DNA of 64,000 bases, taken from assembly GCA_902538885.1 (NCBI GenBank), contig CACBGU010000002.1, positions 38,612-102,611 of the forward strand. The letters are read 5' to 3'. This document shows, piece after piece, positions 8,912 through 18,151 of the stretch. Within the stretch, counting starts at the first letter, position 1; every line of letters begins with the position of its first letter. A program made the position numbers and the translations under genes. Source of the stretch: an uncultured Pelagibacteraceae bacterium (GTDB taxonomy: Bacteria; Pseudomonadota; Alphaproteobacteria; Pelagibacterales; Pelagibacteraceae). The notes under the pieces are model-generated. The model was not told where the DNA came from. It ran no database searches and worked only from the letters and a program-made list of their open reading frames with translations.

Positions 8912-10200
8912 TGTTAGTTTGGTTTCTTCCTTTGTTTTTATTATTTTTGTTAATTGGTTTACCTGTATTTTTTGGACTGTTGGCAGCACCAGGAATTTTG
9001 CTTTGGTTAAATGATCAAGCTAGAGATGGAGCTATGCTTTATAGAAATATTTACAATGGAATAGATAGCTTTCCTTTGATGGCGATACCATTTTTCATGT
9101 TAGCAGGAGAACTAATGAACAGGGGAGGAATAACTCACAGATTAGTTGAATTTAGTCAAGCAATGATGGGTCACTTAAAAGGTGGATTAGCTCATGTCAA
9201 TGTTCTGACCTCAATGTTGTTTGCTGGTTTATCAGGTTCAGCTGTAGCTGATACATCGGCAATTGGATCAATGCTTATTCCTGCGATGGAAAAACAAGGA
9301 TATACAAAAAAATTTGCAGCAGCTATCACTGCAGCCAGTTCTGTAATAGGACCAATTATTCCTCCATCAGGCATTATGATTATTTACGCCTATGTAATGG
9401 GTGAAAGTGTTGCTGCATTATTTTTAGCTGGAATAGTTCCTGGTATTTTAGTTGGCGTAAGCTTAATGATCACAATAAAATTTATGGCTAAGAGATATAA
9501 TTTCCCTGCTGTAACAAAAAAAACTACTTGGAGCCAAAGAGGCAAAGCATCTCTTAAAGCTTTTTTTCCTTTAATGACACCTGTAATAATTTTAGGTGGA
9601 ATACTTGGAGGAATTTTTACACCAACTGAAGCATCAGCTGTAGCAGCTGCTTATGCAATGTTTATAGGTCTATTTGTTCTGAAATCATTAAAATGGAAAG
9701 ATGTTCCTAAGGTTATGACAAAAGCAGCAATGGTATCTTCAGTTGTTCTTCTTTTAGTTGGTGCTGCGATGGCTTTTAAAACAGTTGTAAGTTTATCTCA
9801 TGCTCCAGAGCATCTTGCTGCATTTGTTTTGGGATTAACTGATAATCCATATGTTTTGTTATTTCTTATAAATATTTTATTATTTGTTGTTGGAATGTTT
9901 TTAGATGCAGGTCCAGCGATAATTATCTTGGGACCAATTCTTGGACCAGTATTTGTTGAGCTAGGTGTTCATCCTGTGCACTTTGCAATTATAATGTCTG
10001 TTAATTTAACTGTTGGTTTAGCAACTCCACCAATGGGCCTTGTTTTATTTGTTGCATCTTCTGTATCTGGGGAAAGAGTTGAAACAATAGCAAAAGCTAT
10101 ATTGCCATTCTTAGCAGTAGAGGCTATAGTTATATTCTTAATAACCTATTTTCCATCAATCTCGATGACTATTCCTTTGCTTACTGGTTTTGCAAAATAA
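8911..10200 (+). CDS. dctM: TRAP transporter large membrane subunit (DctM family)
   Basis: The ion-coupled large permease, 429 residues with about twelve membrane segments. Diagnostic blocks include PLMAIPFFMLAGELMNRGGI near 50, LSGSAVADTSAIGSMLIP near 107, SSVIGPIIPPSGIMIIYAY near 143, and TPTEASAVAA near 233. The MNLTVGLATPPMG block near 370 is the second sodium-site-like motif. Coupled to dctQ by start/stop overlap. Eighty-seven bases separate it from dctP, a gap with its own promoter-like AT-rich sequence. Confidence 0.9.
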   Translation: MLVWFLPLFLLFLLIGLPVFFGLLAAPGILLWLNDQARDGAMLYRNIYNGIDSFPLMAIPFFMLAGELMNRGGITHRLVEFSQAMMGHLKGGLAHVNVLTSMLFAGLSGSAVADTSAIGSMLIPAMEKQGYTKKFAAAITAASSVIGPIIPPSGIMIIYAYVMGESVAALFLAGIVPGILVGVSLMITIKFMAKRYNFPAVTKKTTWSQRGKASLKAFFPLMTPVIILGGILGGIFTPTEASAVAAAYAMFIGLFVLKSLKWKDVPKVMTKAAMVSSVVLLLVGAAMAFKTVVSLSHAPEHLAAFVLGLTDNPYVLLFLINILLFVVGMFLDAGPAIIILGPILGPVFVELGVHPVHFAIIMSVNLTVGLATPPMGLVLFVASSVSGERVETIAKAILPFLAVEAIVIFLITYFPSISMTIPLLTGFAK

Positions 10201-10250
10201 ATATATTTTTTTTACTACTCGATAGACTCTCTAAATCAATTTAAGTATAG

Positions 10251-10264
10251 TTTATATACATAAA
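10251..10264. promoter_or_regulatory. TTTATATACATAAA element before dctP
   Basis: An imperfect inverted repeat TTTATATACATAAA lies 24 bases upstream of the dctP start, in the dctM-dctP gap. It resembles the TTATATATA elements found in other regulatory gaps of this block. It may be a -10-like promoter element giving dctP a transcript of its own, or an operator. Confidence 0.35.
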
Positions 10265-10287
10265 TATTTAAAGAGAGGGAAATAATT

Positions 10288-11340
10288 ATGAGTAAATTAA
10301 TAAAATCATTTTTTTCATTATTATTCTTAATCAGTTTTACTGCATCTGTTTCAGCTGCAGATTACAACTTGAGAATGACAATGAACTCTAATGATCAAGA
10401 TGAAGATTATGATGGTGCTGTAGTATTTAAAAACTACGTAGAAGCAGCTTCAAATGGAAAAATAGCTGTAGAACTATTTGTAGGAACACAGCTTTGTTCA
10501 AAAGGTGCCGAGTGTTTACAAGGAGTATCTGATGGAAGTATTGATATTTACATTTCTACTTCTGGAGGTGCTGCAGGTGTATTTCCATATGTTCAAGTTT
10601 TAGATTTACCTTATCTAATGGCCGATGACAGAATTGCTGAAGATGTAATGCAAGGTGATTTTGTAAGAACAATGAGAAAAATGGCTCTAAAAGATTCTAA
10701 TGATTCAATTAGATTGATGACAATTGGAAACACTGGAGGATGGAGAAATTTTGCTAATACAAAAAGAAGAATTGCAAATCCGTCCGACATGAAAGGTTTA
10801 AAAATCAGAACAGTTGTAGCTGATTTACCCCAGGAACTTGTAAGAGCATTAGGTGCATCTCCAACTCCTATTCCATGGCCTGAATTATTTACATCATTTC
10901 AAACCGGTGTAGTTGAAGGTTCTAAAAATGGAATTACTGACATTATGAACATGAAGTTTCCTGATGCAGGTCTAAAATATGTTACTTTAGACGGTCATGC
11001 ATACATGGGGGCATTATGGTGGATGAACAATGCAAAATATGAATCTATGTCACCAGATCTTAAAAAAGTAGTGACAGATGGTTTCTATGCTTTGCAGCAA
11101 GCAACTTTTGCTTCTCCAAAGAGAAAATCAATCAAAGCTTATGAGGACTTTGTAGCAGGTGGTGGAGATTTATATGTTCCAACGCCTGATCAAAAAGCTA
11201 GCTTTAAAAAAGCTGCTAGCCCAGTTTATGATTGGTTTAAATCTAATGTTAAAGGTGGAAAAGAAATTTTCAACGCTTTGACTAAAGCAGTAGCAAGTGC
11301 TGAGAAAAAAGCATCTAGTGCATATAAAAAAGATTTATAA
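10288..11340 (+). CDS. dctP: TRAP transporter solute-binding protein (DctP family)
   Basis: Periplasmic solute receptor of the TRAP system, 350 residues. A signal peptide (MSKLIKSFFSLLFLISFTASVSA) precedes a DctP domain. GLKIRTVVADLPQELVRALGASPTPIPWPELFTSFQTGVVEG at about 170-210 carries the conserved Arg that binds substrate carboxylate and the FxxFQTGVVEG block. The ATG is preceded by GAGAGGGAAATAATT, a strong ribosome site. It is the last gene of the dctQMP order and is followed 15 bases later by a perfect hairpin. The ligand is probably an organic acid, unidentified. Confidence 0.9.
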   Translation: MSKLIKSFFSLLFLISFTASVSAADYNLRMTMNSNDQDEDYDGAVVFKNYVEAASNGKIAVELFVGTQLCSKGAECLQGVSDGSIDIYISTSGGAAGVFPYVQVLDLPYLMADDRIAEDVMQGDFVRTMRKMALKDSNDSIRLMTIGNTGGWRNFANTKRRIANPSDMKGLKIRTVVADLPQELVRALGASPTPIPWPELFTSFQTGVVEGSKNGITDIMNMKFPDAGLKYVTLDGHAYMGALWWMNNAKYESMSPDLKKVVTDGFYALQQATFASPKRKSIKAYEDFVAGGGDLYVPTPDQKASFKKAASPVYDWFKSNVKGGKEIFNALTKAVASAEKKASSAYKKDL

Positions 11341-11355
11341 TTTCTAAATAATTTT

Positions 11356-11383
11356 AATAGGGCGGATATTTATTCGCCCTATT
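11356..11383. terminator. Hairpin after dctP, shared with the convergent Sel1 gene
   Basis: AATAGGGCG and CGCCCTATT form a perfect 9-bp stem with a 10-base loop, 15 bases after the dctP stop. The right arm reaches the stop codon of the convergent Sel1-repeat gene. There is no long T tract, so it could be a 3'-end stabiliser or a weak bidirectional terminator. Confidence 0.65.
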
Positions 11384-11852
11384 ATCTAAAAGGATATATC
11401 CAAGATTTATAATCTTTTATGAGAATATGAGCTTTTTCAATTTGTTCAGGAGTCATTTTTTTAATAACTTCTTCCTGAGAAATTGCAGCATCAGGGTCTC
11501 CACCAATAGCAGACAAACCATACCACATATAAGCTCTGACAAGATCGGGAGCAGGAAGCCCTCTACCAATTTCGTAATACCATCCAACACCAGATTGAGC
11601 GCCAGGATGACCTTTCATAGAAGATCTGAGATACCATTCAAAAGCTCTAACATCATCTCTTTCTACACCAAGACCCATAGCATACATAATTCCAATAAGC
11701 TCTTCAGCATCTGCATTACCAGATCTAGCTGCTGGCATAAGCTCTTCCATAGCTTCTTTAAATTTTCCTTCTTCCATCAAATCTCTAGCATTCTCTATTT
11801 CTGCAAAAACTATGGATGGAAGAAACAACAGTATAAAAAGATATTTAATCAT
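11382..11852 (-). CDS. Secreted Sel1-repeat (TPR-like) protein
   Basis: A 156-residue exported protein. It has a signal peptide (MIKYLFILLFLPSIVFA) and three Sel1-like repeats: AMEELMPAARSGNADAEELIGIMYAMGLGV, AFEWYLRSSMKGHPGAQSGVGWYYEIGRGL and AYMWYGLSAIGGDPDA. Such repeats are protein-protein interaction solenoids; no enzymatic role is expected. Its start lies only a few bases from the apparent beginning of the divergent di-haem peroxidase, and the ORF-track frame 11427-13190 runs antisense through it. The signal peptide, repeats and coding bias show this strand is the real gene. Confidence 0.75.
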   Translation of the reverse strand: MIKYLFILLFLPSIVFAEIENARDLMEEGKFKEAMEELMPAARSGNADAEELIGIMYAMGLGVERDDVRAFEWYLRSSMKGHPGAQSGVGWYYEIGRGLPAPDLVRAYMWYGLSAIGGDPDAAISQEEVIKKMTPEQIEKAHILIKDYKSWIYPFR

Positions 11853-11858
11853 TTAAAA

Positions 11859-13190
11859 ATAATAATATTTATAATTCCATTTTTAATTTCAGTAAATAAA
11901 TCTTACGCAATTGATTTACCAAAACCATTAAAGAGCGAAGATTTTCATGAAGTTGATGTAGAAAAAGTTAAAATTGGAAGACTTTTATTTCATGATAAAA
12001 TTTTATCTGCAAATCGAAACATTGCTTGCGCAACCTGCCATAGTCATGATCTAGGTGGTTCAGATGGACTTTCATTAGGGATAGGTGAAGGAGGACATGG
12101 TATTGGATTAGAAAGAACAGCTGGAACAGGGGATGATAAAATTAAAAAACGTATTCCTAGGAATGCTTTAGCATTATGGAATTTAGGATTTAAAGATATT
12201 ACAACATTGCTTCATGACGGTAGAGTGACTAAATCTGATATATTTGGCAATGGCTTTAATACCCCAGCGCAAGAACTACTTCCAAAAGGGCTTGATAATA
12301 TAGTTGCTGTACAAGCTTTATTTCCAATGACAAGACAATTTGAAATGGCTGGAAATCCAGGTGAAAATGAAATTATAGGACTTGTTTCGAAAGTTGGTAA
12401 AGACAGTATGAGAATAGATAGAGTTTGGCCTGTAATCACTCATAGAATAAGAGGAATTCCAGAGTATGTTGAAATGTTTAAACATGCATTTGAGGATGTT
12501 GATAATGCTTTAGATATAAATATTACACATATAGTAAATTCAATTGCAGCTTTTGAAATTCATGAATGGACCTCTTTTGACTCTCCATTTGATGAATTTT
12601 TAAATGGAAATAAATCAGCTTTAAATTCAAATCAGATTGCAGGTATGAATTTATTCTATGGTAAAGCTAATTGTAGCTCATGTCATTCTGGGTCTTTATT
12701 GTCTGATCAAAAATTTCATTCAATAGGAATTCCTCAATTTGGGCCTGGAAGGACAAGACCTTTTGATCCTTATGCACGTGATGTTGGAAGAATGGTTGAA
12801 ACAGATGATCTAGACGACATGTATAAATTTAAAACACCTGCGCTAAGAAATGTTTCTTTAACTGCACCTTATGGTCATAATGGTGCTTATCCAACACTTA
12901 AAGGCATAATTAAACATCATTTAAATCCAGTAGTAATGAATAAAAATTGGAAACCTCAATATGCAAATTTACCTAAGGCTCCATGGTTAGAGCAAATAGA
13001 TTTTGTAACTTTTTCTGACAAAAGAGAACAGGATAGAATTATTTCGAGTATAGACATTAAACCAATAGATTTAACTGAAAAAGAAATTGATCAATTGTTA
13101 TCTTTTTTACAATCTCTAACTGGAAAAAGTGGAAATCAAAGACCCCTCGGTAAACCAGAAAAAGTACCAAGTGGATTAACAATTGATTAA
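11859..13190 (+). CDS. Di-haem cytochrome c peroxidase (CcpA/MauG family); start uncertain
   Basis: Periplasmic di-haem peroxidase. Two haem-binding motifs are present, CATCH (in IACATCHSHDLGG) and CSSCH (in ANCSSCHSG). The middle has FPMTRQFEMAGNPGENE and the C-terminal part has FKTPALRNVSLTAPYGHNGAYPTLKG, all typical of CcpA/MauG proteins. A signal sequence, IIIFIIPFLISVNKSYA, directly follows the start of the divergent Sel1 gene. There is no ATG, GTG or TTG in frame between the antisense region and this signal peptide, so I placed the start at the first ATA as a guess. Either a rare start codon is used or a frameshift separates an upstream ATG. It may reduce hydrogen peroxide or oxidise a periplasmic substrate. 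Confidence 0.75.
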   Translation: MIIFIIPFLISVNKSYAIDLPKPLKSEDFHEVDVEKVKIGRLLFHDKILSANRNIACATCHSHDLGGSDGLSLGIGEGGHGIGLERTAGTGDDKIKKRIPRNALALWNLGFKDITTLLHDGRVTKSDIFGNGFNTPAQELLPKGLDNIVAVQALFPMTRQFEMAGNPGENEIIGLVSKVGKDSMRIDRVWPVITHRIRGIPEYVEMFKHAFEDVDNALDINITHIVNSIAAFEIHEWTSFDSPFDEFLNGNKSALNSNQIAGMNLFYGKANCSSCHSGSLLSDQKFHSIGIPQFGPGRTRPFDPYARDVGRMVETDDLDDMYKFKTPALRNVSLTAPYGHNGAYPTLKGIIKHHLNPVVMNKNWKPQYANLPKAPWLEQIDFVTFSDKREQDRIISSIDIKPIDLTEKEIDQLLSFLQSLTGKSGNQRPLGKPEKVPSGLTID

Positions 13191-13221
13191 ACTTATTTAA
13201 TTAAACTGATAAATAATAAAT

Positions 13222-14304
13222 ATGGAAAAAATTAAATATGGAATAATTGGAGCTGGCACAATGGCTCGAGAACATATTTTAAATTTATCTTTAATAGATG
13301 AAGCTCAAGTAGTTGCTCTTTCAGATCCTCACGAAGAGTCTTTGAAACAGTGCCAAGAATTACTCAAATCAGAAGTTATTTGCTTTAAAAATCATCAAGA
13401 TCTGATCAAAGAAAATTTAGTTGATGTTTATATAATTTCATCTCCTAATTTTACTCATATTCAAATTTTAAAAGATGTAATTAAAACCAAGAAACATATA
13501 TTGGTTGAAAAACCTTTGTGCACTAAGACAAAAGATTGTTTAGAAATAGAAAAACTTACTAAAAATTACCCTTCAGTTTTTTGGACTGCAATGGAATATA
13601 GGTACATGCCTCCTGTTTCAAAATTTATCAAAGAAATTCACAACAAAACAATTGGTGACCTAAAAACATTAACGATAAGAGAACACAGATTTCCTTTTTT
13701 AAAAAAAGTAAATGATTGGAACAGATTTGAAAAAAATACCGGAGGAACTTTAGTTGAAAAGTGTTGTCATTTTTTTGATTTGATGCGTTTTATTGTTAAG
13801 AGTGAGCCCGTAAGTGTTTATGCGAGTGGGGGGCAAGATGTAAATCATTTAGATGAAGAGTATGATGGTAAAAAACCAGATATTATTGATAACGCTTATG
13901 TAATTGTTAATTTTGAGAATGGATCAAGAAGTATGCTTGAGCTTTGTATGTTTGCCGAAAATTCTGAAATGCAAGAAGAGTTAACTGCAACAGGAAATAT
14001 TGGTAAAATTGAAACTTCAGTTCCTTCAAACGAGTCTGGGAAAACTACTTCTGATGTAAGAATTGGTATGAGAGACGGAAAAACTAAACAAGAAAGTGTT
14101 AGTGTGGATCCAAAAATACTTGAAGCAGGACATCATCATGGTTCAACTTATTATGAACATTTAGCCTTTTTAAATGCAGTAAAAAATAAATTAAAGCCAG
14201 AGGTATCTTTGAATGATGGGTTAATTGCTGTTGCAGTTGGAGAGGCTGCTGAGACATCAATTAAACTTGGAAGAGTAGTTAAGTTAAACGAGATAATTAC
14301 TTAA
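13222..14304 (+). CDS. Gfo/Idh/MocA family oxidoreductase
   Basis: A 360-residue NAD(P)-dependent dehydrogenase with the Rossmann motif GIIGAGTMAREH at 8-19, SSPNFTH near 75 and the catalytic motif VEKPLC near 96. The C-terminal alpha/beta domain holds GGTLVEKCCHFFDLMRF with the family His. The region EAGHHHGSTYYEHLAFLNAV is a conserved tail in a subset acting on cyclic polyols or sugars. The substrate is unassigned. It follows the peroxidase by 31 bases and may be co-transcribed. Its 3' end overlaps the convergent hydroxyacid dehydrogenase by eight bases. Confidence 0.8.
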   Translation: MEKIKYGIIGAGTMAREHILNLSLIDEAQVVALSDPHEESLKQCQELLKSEVICFKNHQDLIKENLVDVYIISSPNFTHIQILKDVIKTKKHILVEKPLCTKTKDCLEIEKLTKNYPSVFWTAMEYRYMPPVSKFIKEIHNKTIGDLKTLTIREHRFPFLKKVNDWNRFEKNTGGTLVEKCCHFFDLMRFIVKSEPVSVYASGGQDVNHLDEEYDGKKPDIIDNAYVIVNFENGSRSMLELCMFAENSEMQEELTATGNIGKIETSVPSNESGKTTSDVRIGMRDGKTKQESVSVDPKILEAGHHHGSTYYEHLAFLNAVKNKLKPEVSLNDGLIAVAVGEAAETSIKLGRVVKLNEIIT

Positions 14305-15217
14305 AAAAATCTATCGCTTTTTTAACTATAAAATTACTAACTCTTATATTTGACTCTGTTGTGACACCTGAAATATGAGGTGTTAAAATACAATTCATTT
14401 CAGATGTTATTCTTTCGTATAAATCTTTTTTAATAGGTTCATTTTCAAAAACATCTAATGCAAATCCTGAAATTAGATTTTGATCATAAGCATCTATAAG
14501 ATCATTCTCATTTACAACACTACCTCTTGAAGTATTAATTATTATTGGCTGTTTTTGCATTTTAGAGAATGAAGACTTGTTTATTAGATTTTTTGTCTCT
14601 TCGTTTAATGGTAAGTGTAAAGAAATAATATCTGCATCTTTAAATACATTTTCTAATGAAGATAATTTATAATTTTTCTCATTATCATCTAATTTTTTAA
14701 TGTAAGGATCATAAGCCAAAACATTTAGGCCATTTTTCAAACTATAGTCTGCAACCTTTCTACCAATGGTCCCAAAACCTACTATTCCAATACATTTTTC
14801 ATTAATTTCAGCAGATTTAATTGTAGTTCTAGGCCAATTACCTTTGACCGTTCCATTATGAAACATAGGAATTTTTTTTATCAAAGACATCGAGGATGAA
14901 ATTACATACTCTGCCACAGAATCTGCATTCATACCAGTTGCTGGTTGGACATGAATATTTTTGCTTTTACAAAATTCAGTATCAATATTATCCAAACCAA
15001 CACCCAATCTTCCAATAAATTTTAAATTTCTTGCGTTAGATAAAATTATTTTATTAACCTGAGTTTTGTTTCTAACAATTAAACCATCATAATCTTTAAT
15101 TATCTCTAAAAGTTGTTCTTCTTTTTCCCAGAGCTTTTCATCAAATTTGATTTCAAAATTATTATTTAAGTCTTCTAAACTATTCTTATTAATAAATTCA
15201 GTTATCAAAATTTTCAT
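14297..15217 (-). CDS. D-2-hydroxyacid dehydrogenase family protein
   Basis: A 306-residue relative of the 7238-8203 gene. GRLGVGLDNIDTEF near residue 72, the Rossmann motif GFGTIGRKVADYS near 146, NTSRGSVVNENDL with the substrate Arg, and the catalytic His of LTPHISGVT are all present. No ACT domain. It is the last gene of a four-gene minus-strand set (PanE-like, 2OG oxygenase, PhyH-like, this) with gaps of -4, 31 and 16 bases, so it probably handles a keto or hydroxy acid produced in the same pathway. Direction and substrate are unknown. Confidence 0.75.
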   Translation of the reverse strand: MKILITEFINKNSLEDLNNNFEIKFDEKLWEKEEQLLEIIKDYDGLIVRNKTQVNKIILSNARNLKFIGRLGVGLDNIDTEFCKSKNIHVQPATGMNADSVAEYVISSSMSLIKKIPMFHNGTVKGNWPRTTIKSAEINEKCIGIVGFGTIGRKVADYSLKNGLNVLAYDPYIKKLDDNEKNYKLSSLENVFKDADIISLHLPLNEETKNLINKSSFSKMQKQPIIINTSRGSVVNENDLIDAYDQNLISGFALDVFENEPIKKDLYERITSEMNCILTPHISGVTTESNIRVSNFIVKKAIDFFK

Positions 15218-15234
15218 AATTAATAATTGATATT

Positions 15235-16218
15235 TTAAATTAGTTTAGACAAATCCCTTTTATTTGTTTTAAAAGTAGGAAGAGGATATTTAAAAGCATA
15301 TTTACGTGGAATACACTTTTCTTTTGCTTTTTCCCAGAGTGCTAACCATTGTTTAAAATTCTGAATTTTGATATTTTTTTTATTTTTACTTCTTACATAG
15401 AAATTCGGTAGCGGATCTCTTCCAGAAGGTTGGCCAGCTACATTATATCTAAGGTCCGCACTAATTCTAAAATCATTTGATCTGTTCGGTAGAGAACAAT
15501 GAATTGAATGTTTGTGTAAAAGAATTACATCCCCAACATCTGCTTCTAAGTGAATATGTTGCATTTTATCCAGTAATTTGCTGTCTTTAATTTCTACTTG
15601 CCCTCTATATCCAGCAATATGATTTAATAATCCCATTTTATTAATTTTCTTAACAGTAATCATGCAACCATTTTTTTTAGTAGTTTTTGTAAAAGGTATC
15701 CATACAGTAACCATGTCGGTTAATTTTTGTCCTTTAGCATTGAGAACAGCGGCATCCTGATGCCAGGGTGTTCGTCCACTTAAACCATCAAAAACAGAAC
15801 CTTTTGGCAATTTTTTTTCAGGCTGTTTAATTCTAGTATTTTGTACTGGATTAGACATGATTTCTTTACCCAAAATTTTTTCAACAACATCTAAAATGTT
15901 TTTATTATTAATTAAATTCCATAAAGATTGAGTAGCAAAATAATCACTATCTTTCTTAACGTGATCTCTTGGTAATCTAGTATTAAAATACTGATCTAAA
16001 TCATCAATTTTTAATTTTGATATATAAGAATATTTTTTTTTAAAATCTAAATTAAGAACTTTTTTTACATCCTTTTTTTTTGCAAATTTTTGAATTAAAC
16101 AATCCATTACAAATTCCATATCATTAAGGATTGGCTTTAAATCTCTTTGAAAGTTAAGTACGTTTTTTACTTTCAAATACCCTTGTTCAAATAATTTGTT
16201 TTTAAGATTATTTACCAT
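15235..16218 (-). CDS. Phytanoyl-CoA dioxygenase (PhyH) family Fe(II)/2OG oxygenase
   Basis: A 327-residue non-haem iron oxygenase. The facial triad is visible: TPWHQDAAV (HxD, with Gln between) near residue 150 and the distal His in LLHKHSIHCSLPNRSNDFRISADLRYN, where the following Arg residues bind 2-oxoglutarate. Bacterial PhyH proteins hydroxylate or demethylate small metabolites; the substrate cannot be told from sequence. It sits 31 bases after another 2OG-oxygenase-type gene in the same operon, so two successive hydroxylations are possible. The N-terminal 60 residues are very lysine rich. Confidence 0.8.
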   Translation of the reverse strand: MVNNLKNKLFEQGYLKVKNVLNFQRDLKPILNDMEFVMDCLIQKFAKKKDVKKVLNLDFKKKYSYISKLKIDDLDQYFNTRLPRDHVKKDSDYFATQSLWNLINNKNILDVVEKILGKEIMSNPVQNTRIKQPEKKLPKGSVFDGLSGRTPWHQDAAVLNAKGQKLTDMVTVWIPFTKTTKKNGCMITVKKINKMGLLNHIAGYRGQVEIKDSKLLDKMQHIHLEADVGDVILLHKHSIHCSLPNRSNDFRISADLRYNVAGQPSGRDPLPNFYVRSKNKKNIKIQNFKQWLALWEKAKEKCIPRKYAFKYPLPTFKTNKRDLSKLI

Positions 16219-16249
16219 TAATAGAAACTAGTAGAATTTAGTGACAATA

Positions 16250-17122
16250 TCAATTCTTAGGAGCAGTTGTTAAATAGTTTGCGTCATGAAAAGAAGTTAA
16301 CATTCTTTTCTTGGTACTGATGATGTGCGGATAGTAAGCTGTTCCTTTATAATTCCAAATAACTGGCTTATTAAGAGCATAACTTCCATAAATAAAAAAT
16401 CTTTTTGGACAGTTTTTTTCTATAAAACGCTTAACTCCATGATAAGAATTTGGTGTTGATTGAAAAAATACCACACTTCCTTTCTTTGGTGTGAAAGCTT
16501 TGACCACTTCCAATTCACTCATCTTTGGAAATCTTCTGAAACTTTTTCTTAAATTTTTCTTTGATTTTTTTCTATAAATCGTAAGTGATCCTCCATTTTT
16601 TTTTGGAATATCTGTCAGGTAAATTAAGAAATTGTATAATCTTGTGATGTCATCTCTATGAGGACGTAATCTGTATCCTCCTTTAGAAACTGAAAAATCA
16701 ATATCTAAATTAACTTTTGGGTTAGTGTAATTATTTCCTAACAATTTTTTTAATTCGCTTGAATTTAGTTTCTTTTTAACAGTAAATTTTTTTTGATTAA
16801 ATATTTTTGGTTTGTGAGTGTTTGTCCAAGATCCATCTTTAAAATTTTTAGAAAAAAGAGTTTCAATTTTTTTATAAAATGTTTTGCTATTAAAAATTTT
16901 AAATAGTTTTGCAGAATTATTTGAAGATTTAATATAGTTTTTAAAATTTTTTGAGCCTTTGTTAATTCTGCTTCGACCACCCATAATCATGTCGTCAAAG
17001 GCTTTAGATTTACTAATCTCATCAATTAATAAATTACAAGTATTTTTCTCAACAACTTTATCTCCAACCAATACAGGAAAATTACTTTTGATTTTTTTTA
17101 ATCGATTGATTTTAAACATCAA
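16250..17122 (-). CDS. 2OG-Fe(II) oxygenase superfamily protein
   Basis: A 290-residue protein with a C-terminal double-stranded beta-helix. YRLRPHRDDITRLYNFLIYLTD gives the H-x-D metal pair near residue 150. NGGSLTIYR is the central strand, GSVVFFQSTPNSYHGV gives the distal His, and the following CPKRFFIYGSY offers the Arg that contacts 2-oxoglutarate. This spacing matches prolyl-4-hydroxylase-like 2OG enzymes more than PhyH. The N-terminal 120 residues are lysine-rich and unassigned. Its ATG overlaps the stop of the PanE-like gene by four bases, so the two are translationally coupled. Confidence 0.7.
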   Translation of the reverse strand: MMFKINRLKKIKSNFPVLVGDKVVEKNTCNLLIDEISKSKAFDDMIMGGRSRINKGSKNFKNYIKSSNNSAKLFKIFNSKTFYKKIETLFSKNFKDGSWTNTHKPKIFNQKKFTVKKKLNSSELKKLLGNNYTNPKVNLDIDFSVSKGGYRLRPHRDDITRLYNFLIYLTDIPKKNGGSLTIYRKKSKKNLRKSFRRFPKMSELEVVKAFTPKKGSVVFFQSTPNSYHGVKRFIEKNCPKRFFIYGSYALNKPVIWNYKGTAYYPHIISTKKRMLTSFHDANYLTTAPKN

Positions 17123-18063
17123 CTGTACATACCTTCTTTAACCTTTATCATTTTATACATCAGGTCATTTAAAGGTGTTTTTACCCCATGTTTTTTTCCT
17201 ATTTTAGAAACTGCTCCACTAATAAAATCAATTTCAGTTTTTCTTTTGTACTGAACATCAAAAGCCATTGAAGATTTGTTAGTTTGCATAGAATCTACAA
17301 TTTTATTGAACATAAATAGACATTCATCTTCAGAAACATTAACTCCATCAGCAAGTGCTACTTCTCTCGTCTCTAAAATGATTTCTTTACCAAGTCCTCT
17401 TGAGACATCATTAGCCTTATTATTTACATAAAGATCGGTGTGATGCAGATCAAATATAGCTGAAAGGGGACCAATTGCTGTTAGAGCAAAAAGCTTCATC
17501 CATTTTCTTTTTTTTACATCTTCAGCTGCAATCATTTCAAGATTATGTGCAGTAAAAGTATCAGCTATTTCCGTAATTCTCTCTGTTATTCCTCCTTCAT
17601 ATTCACCAATCCATGAAGGCAATGCACCATGGTTCATTATATGACCTGGTCCTAAAATATTTGAAGCTTGCGTTGTTGTTCCACCGATTACCTTTTCATT
17701 TCCAACGATACTTTGAATTATTGCTTCATGACCAATCCCATTTTGAAATGACATGAAGACTGTTTTTTCACCAATAATATTTTTAATACTGTTTAATGCT
17801 GGTTCCAATGCAGTTGCTTTACACATAACAATAACTGCATCCATTTTATCTAAAGACGATGGATTCGAAGTAGCATTAACCTTAATTATACGATCTCCAC
17901 CATGACCATCCATTTTCAAACCATCTTTGTTAATTGCATCTACATGTTCTTTCCAAACGTCAATTAAAGTTACATTCAAACCTTTTTCAGCTAGCAATCC
18001 TCCAAATAGACATCCCATAGCACCTGCACCTAATACAGCTACTTTTAAATCTTTATTTATCAT
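17119..18063 (-). CDS. Ketopantoate reductase (ApbA/PanE) family dehydrogenase
   Basis: A 314-residue NAD(P)H-dependent reductase. It opens with VAVLGAGAMGCLFGGLLAEKG, the ApbA/PanE Rossmann motif. It then has VIVMCKAT (the catalytic Lys), FQNGIGHE near 110, and WMKLFALTAIGPLSAIF in the C-terminal domain, where PanE has its Lys-Asn pair; here the Asn position appears altered. True pantothenate synthesis is one option; paralogues in catabolic loci act on other 2-keto acids. It heads the four-gene minus-strand operon with two oxygenases and a hydroxyacid dehydrogenase, which favours a catabolic role. Confidence 0.7.
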   Translation of the reverse strand: MINKDLKVAVLGAGAMGCLFGGLLAEKGLNVTLIDVWKEHVDAINKDGLKMDGHGGDRIIKVNATSNPSSLDKMDAVIVMCKATALEPALNSIKNIIGEKTVFMSFQNGIGHEAIIQSIVGNEKVIGGTTTQASNILGPGHIMNHGALPSWIGEYEGGITERITEIADTFTAHNLEMIAAEDVKKRKWMKLFALTAIGPLSAIFDLHHTDLYVNNKANDVSRGLGKEIILETREVALADGVNVSEDECLFMFNKIVDSMQTNKSSMAFDVQYKRKTEIDFISGAVSKIGKKHGVKTPLNDLMYKMIKVKEGMYS

Positions 18064-18096
18064 CGTTACCTTTTTTAAAATTATTTATGTATAGAA

Positions 18097-18110
18097 ATTA
18101 TATATATTAT
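18097..18110. promoter_or_regulatory. ATTATATATATTAT element in the PanE-like/DUF1907 gap
   Basis: This TATATATA-type element lies in the 88-base divergent gap between the PanE-like and DUF1907 genes. It resembles elements at 5811, 22674 and 27540. Role inferred only from position and recurrence. Confidence 0.35.
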
Positions 18111-18151
18111 CTATAGACAATATGCAAAATAAATTATAGCTTATTAACATT

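Noticed and set aside
11427-11858. N-terminal extension of the 587-aa peroxidase ORF on the plus strand
   Set aside because: This part is antisense to the Sel1-repeat gene, which has a signal peptide and clear repeats; the extension has no peroxidase features and an odd composition.
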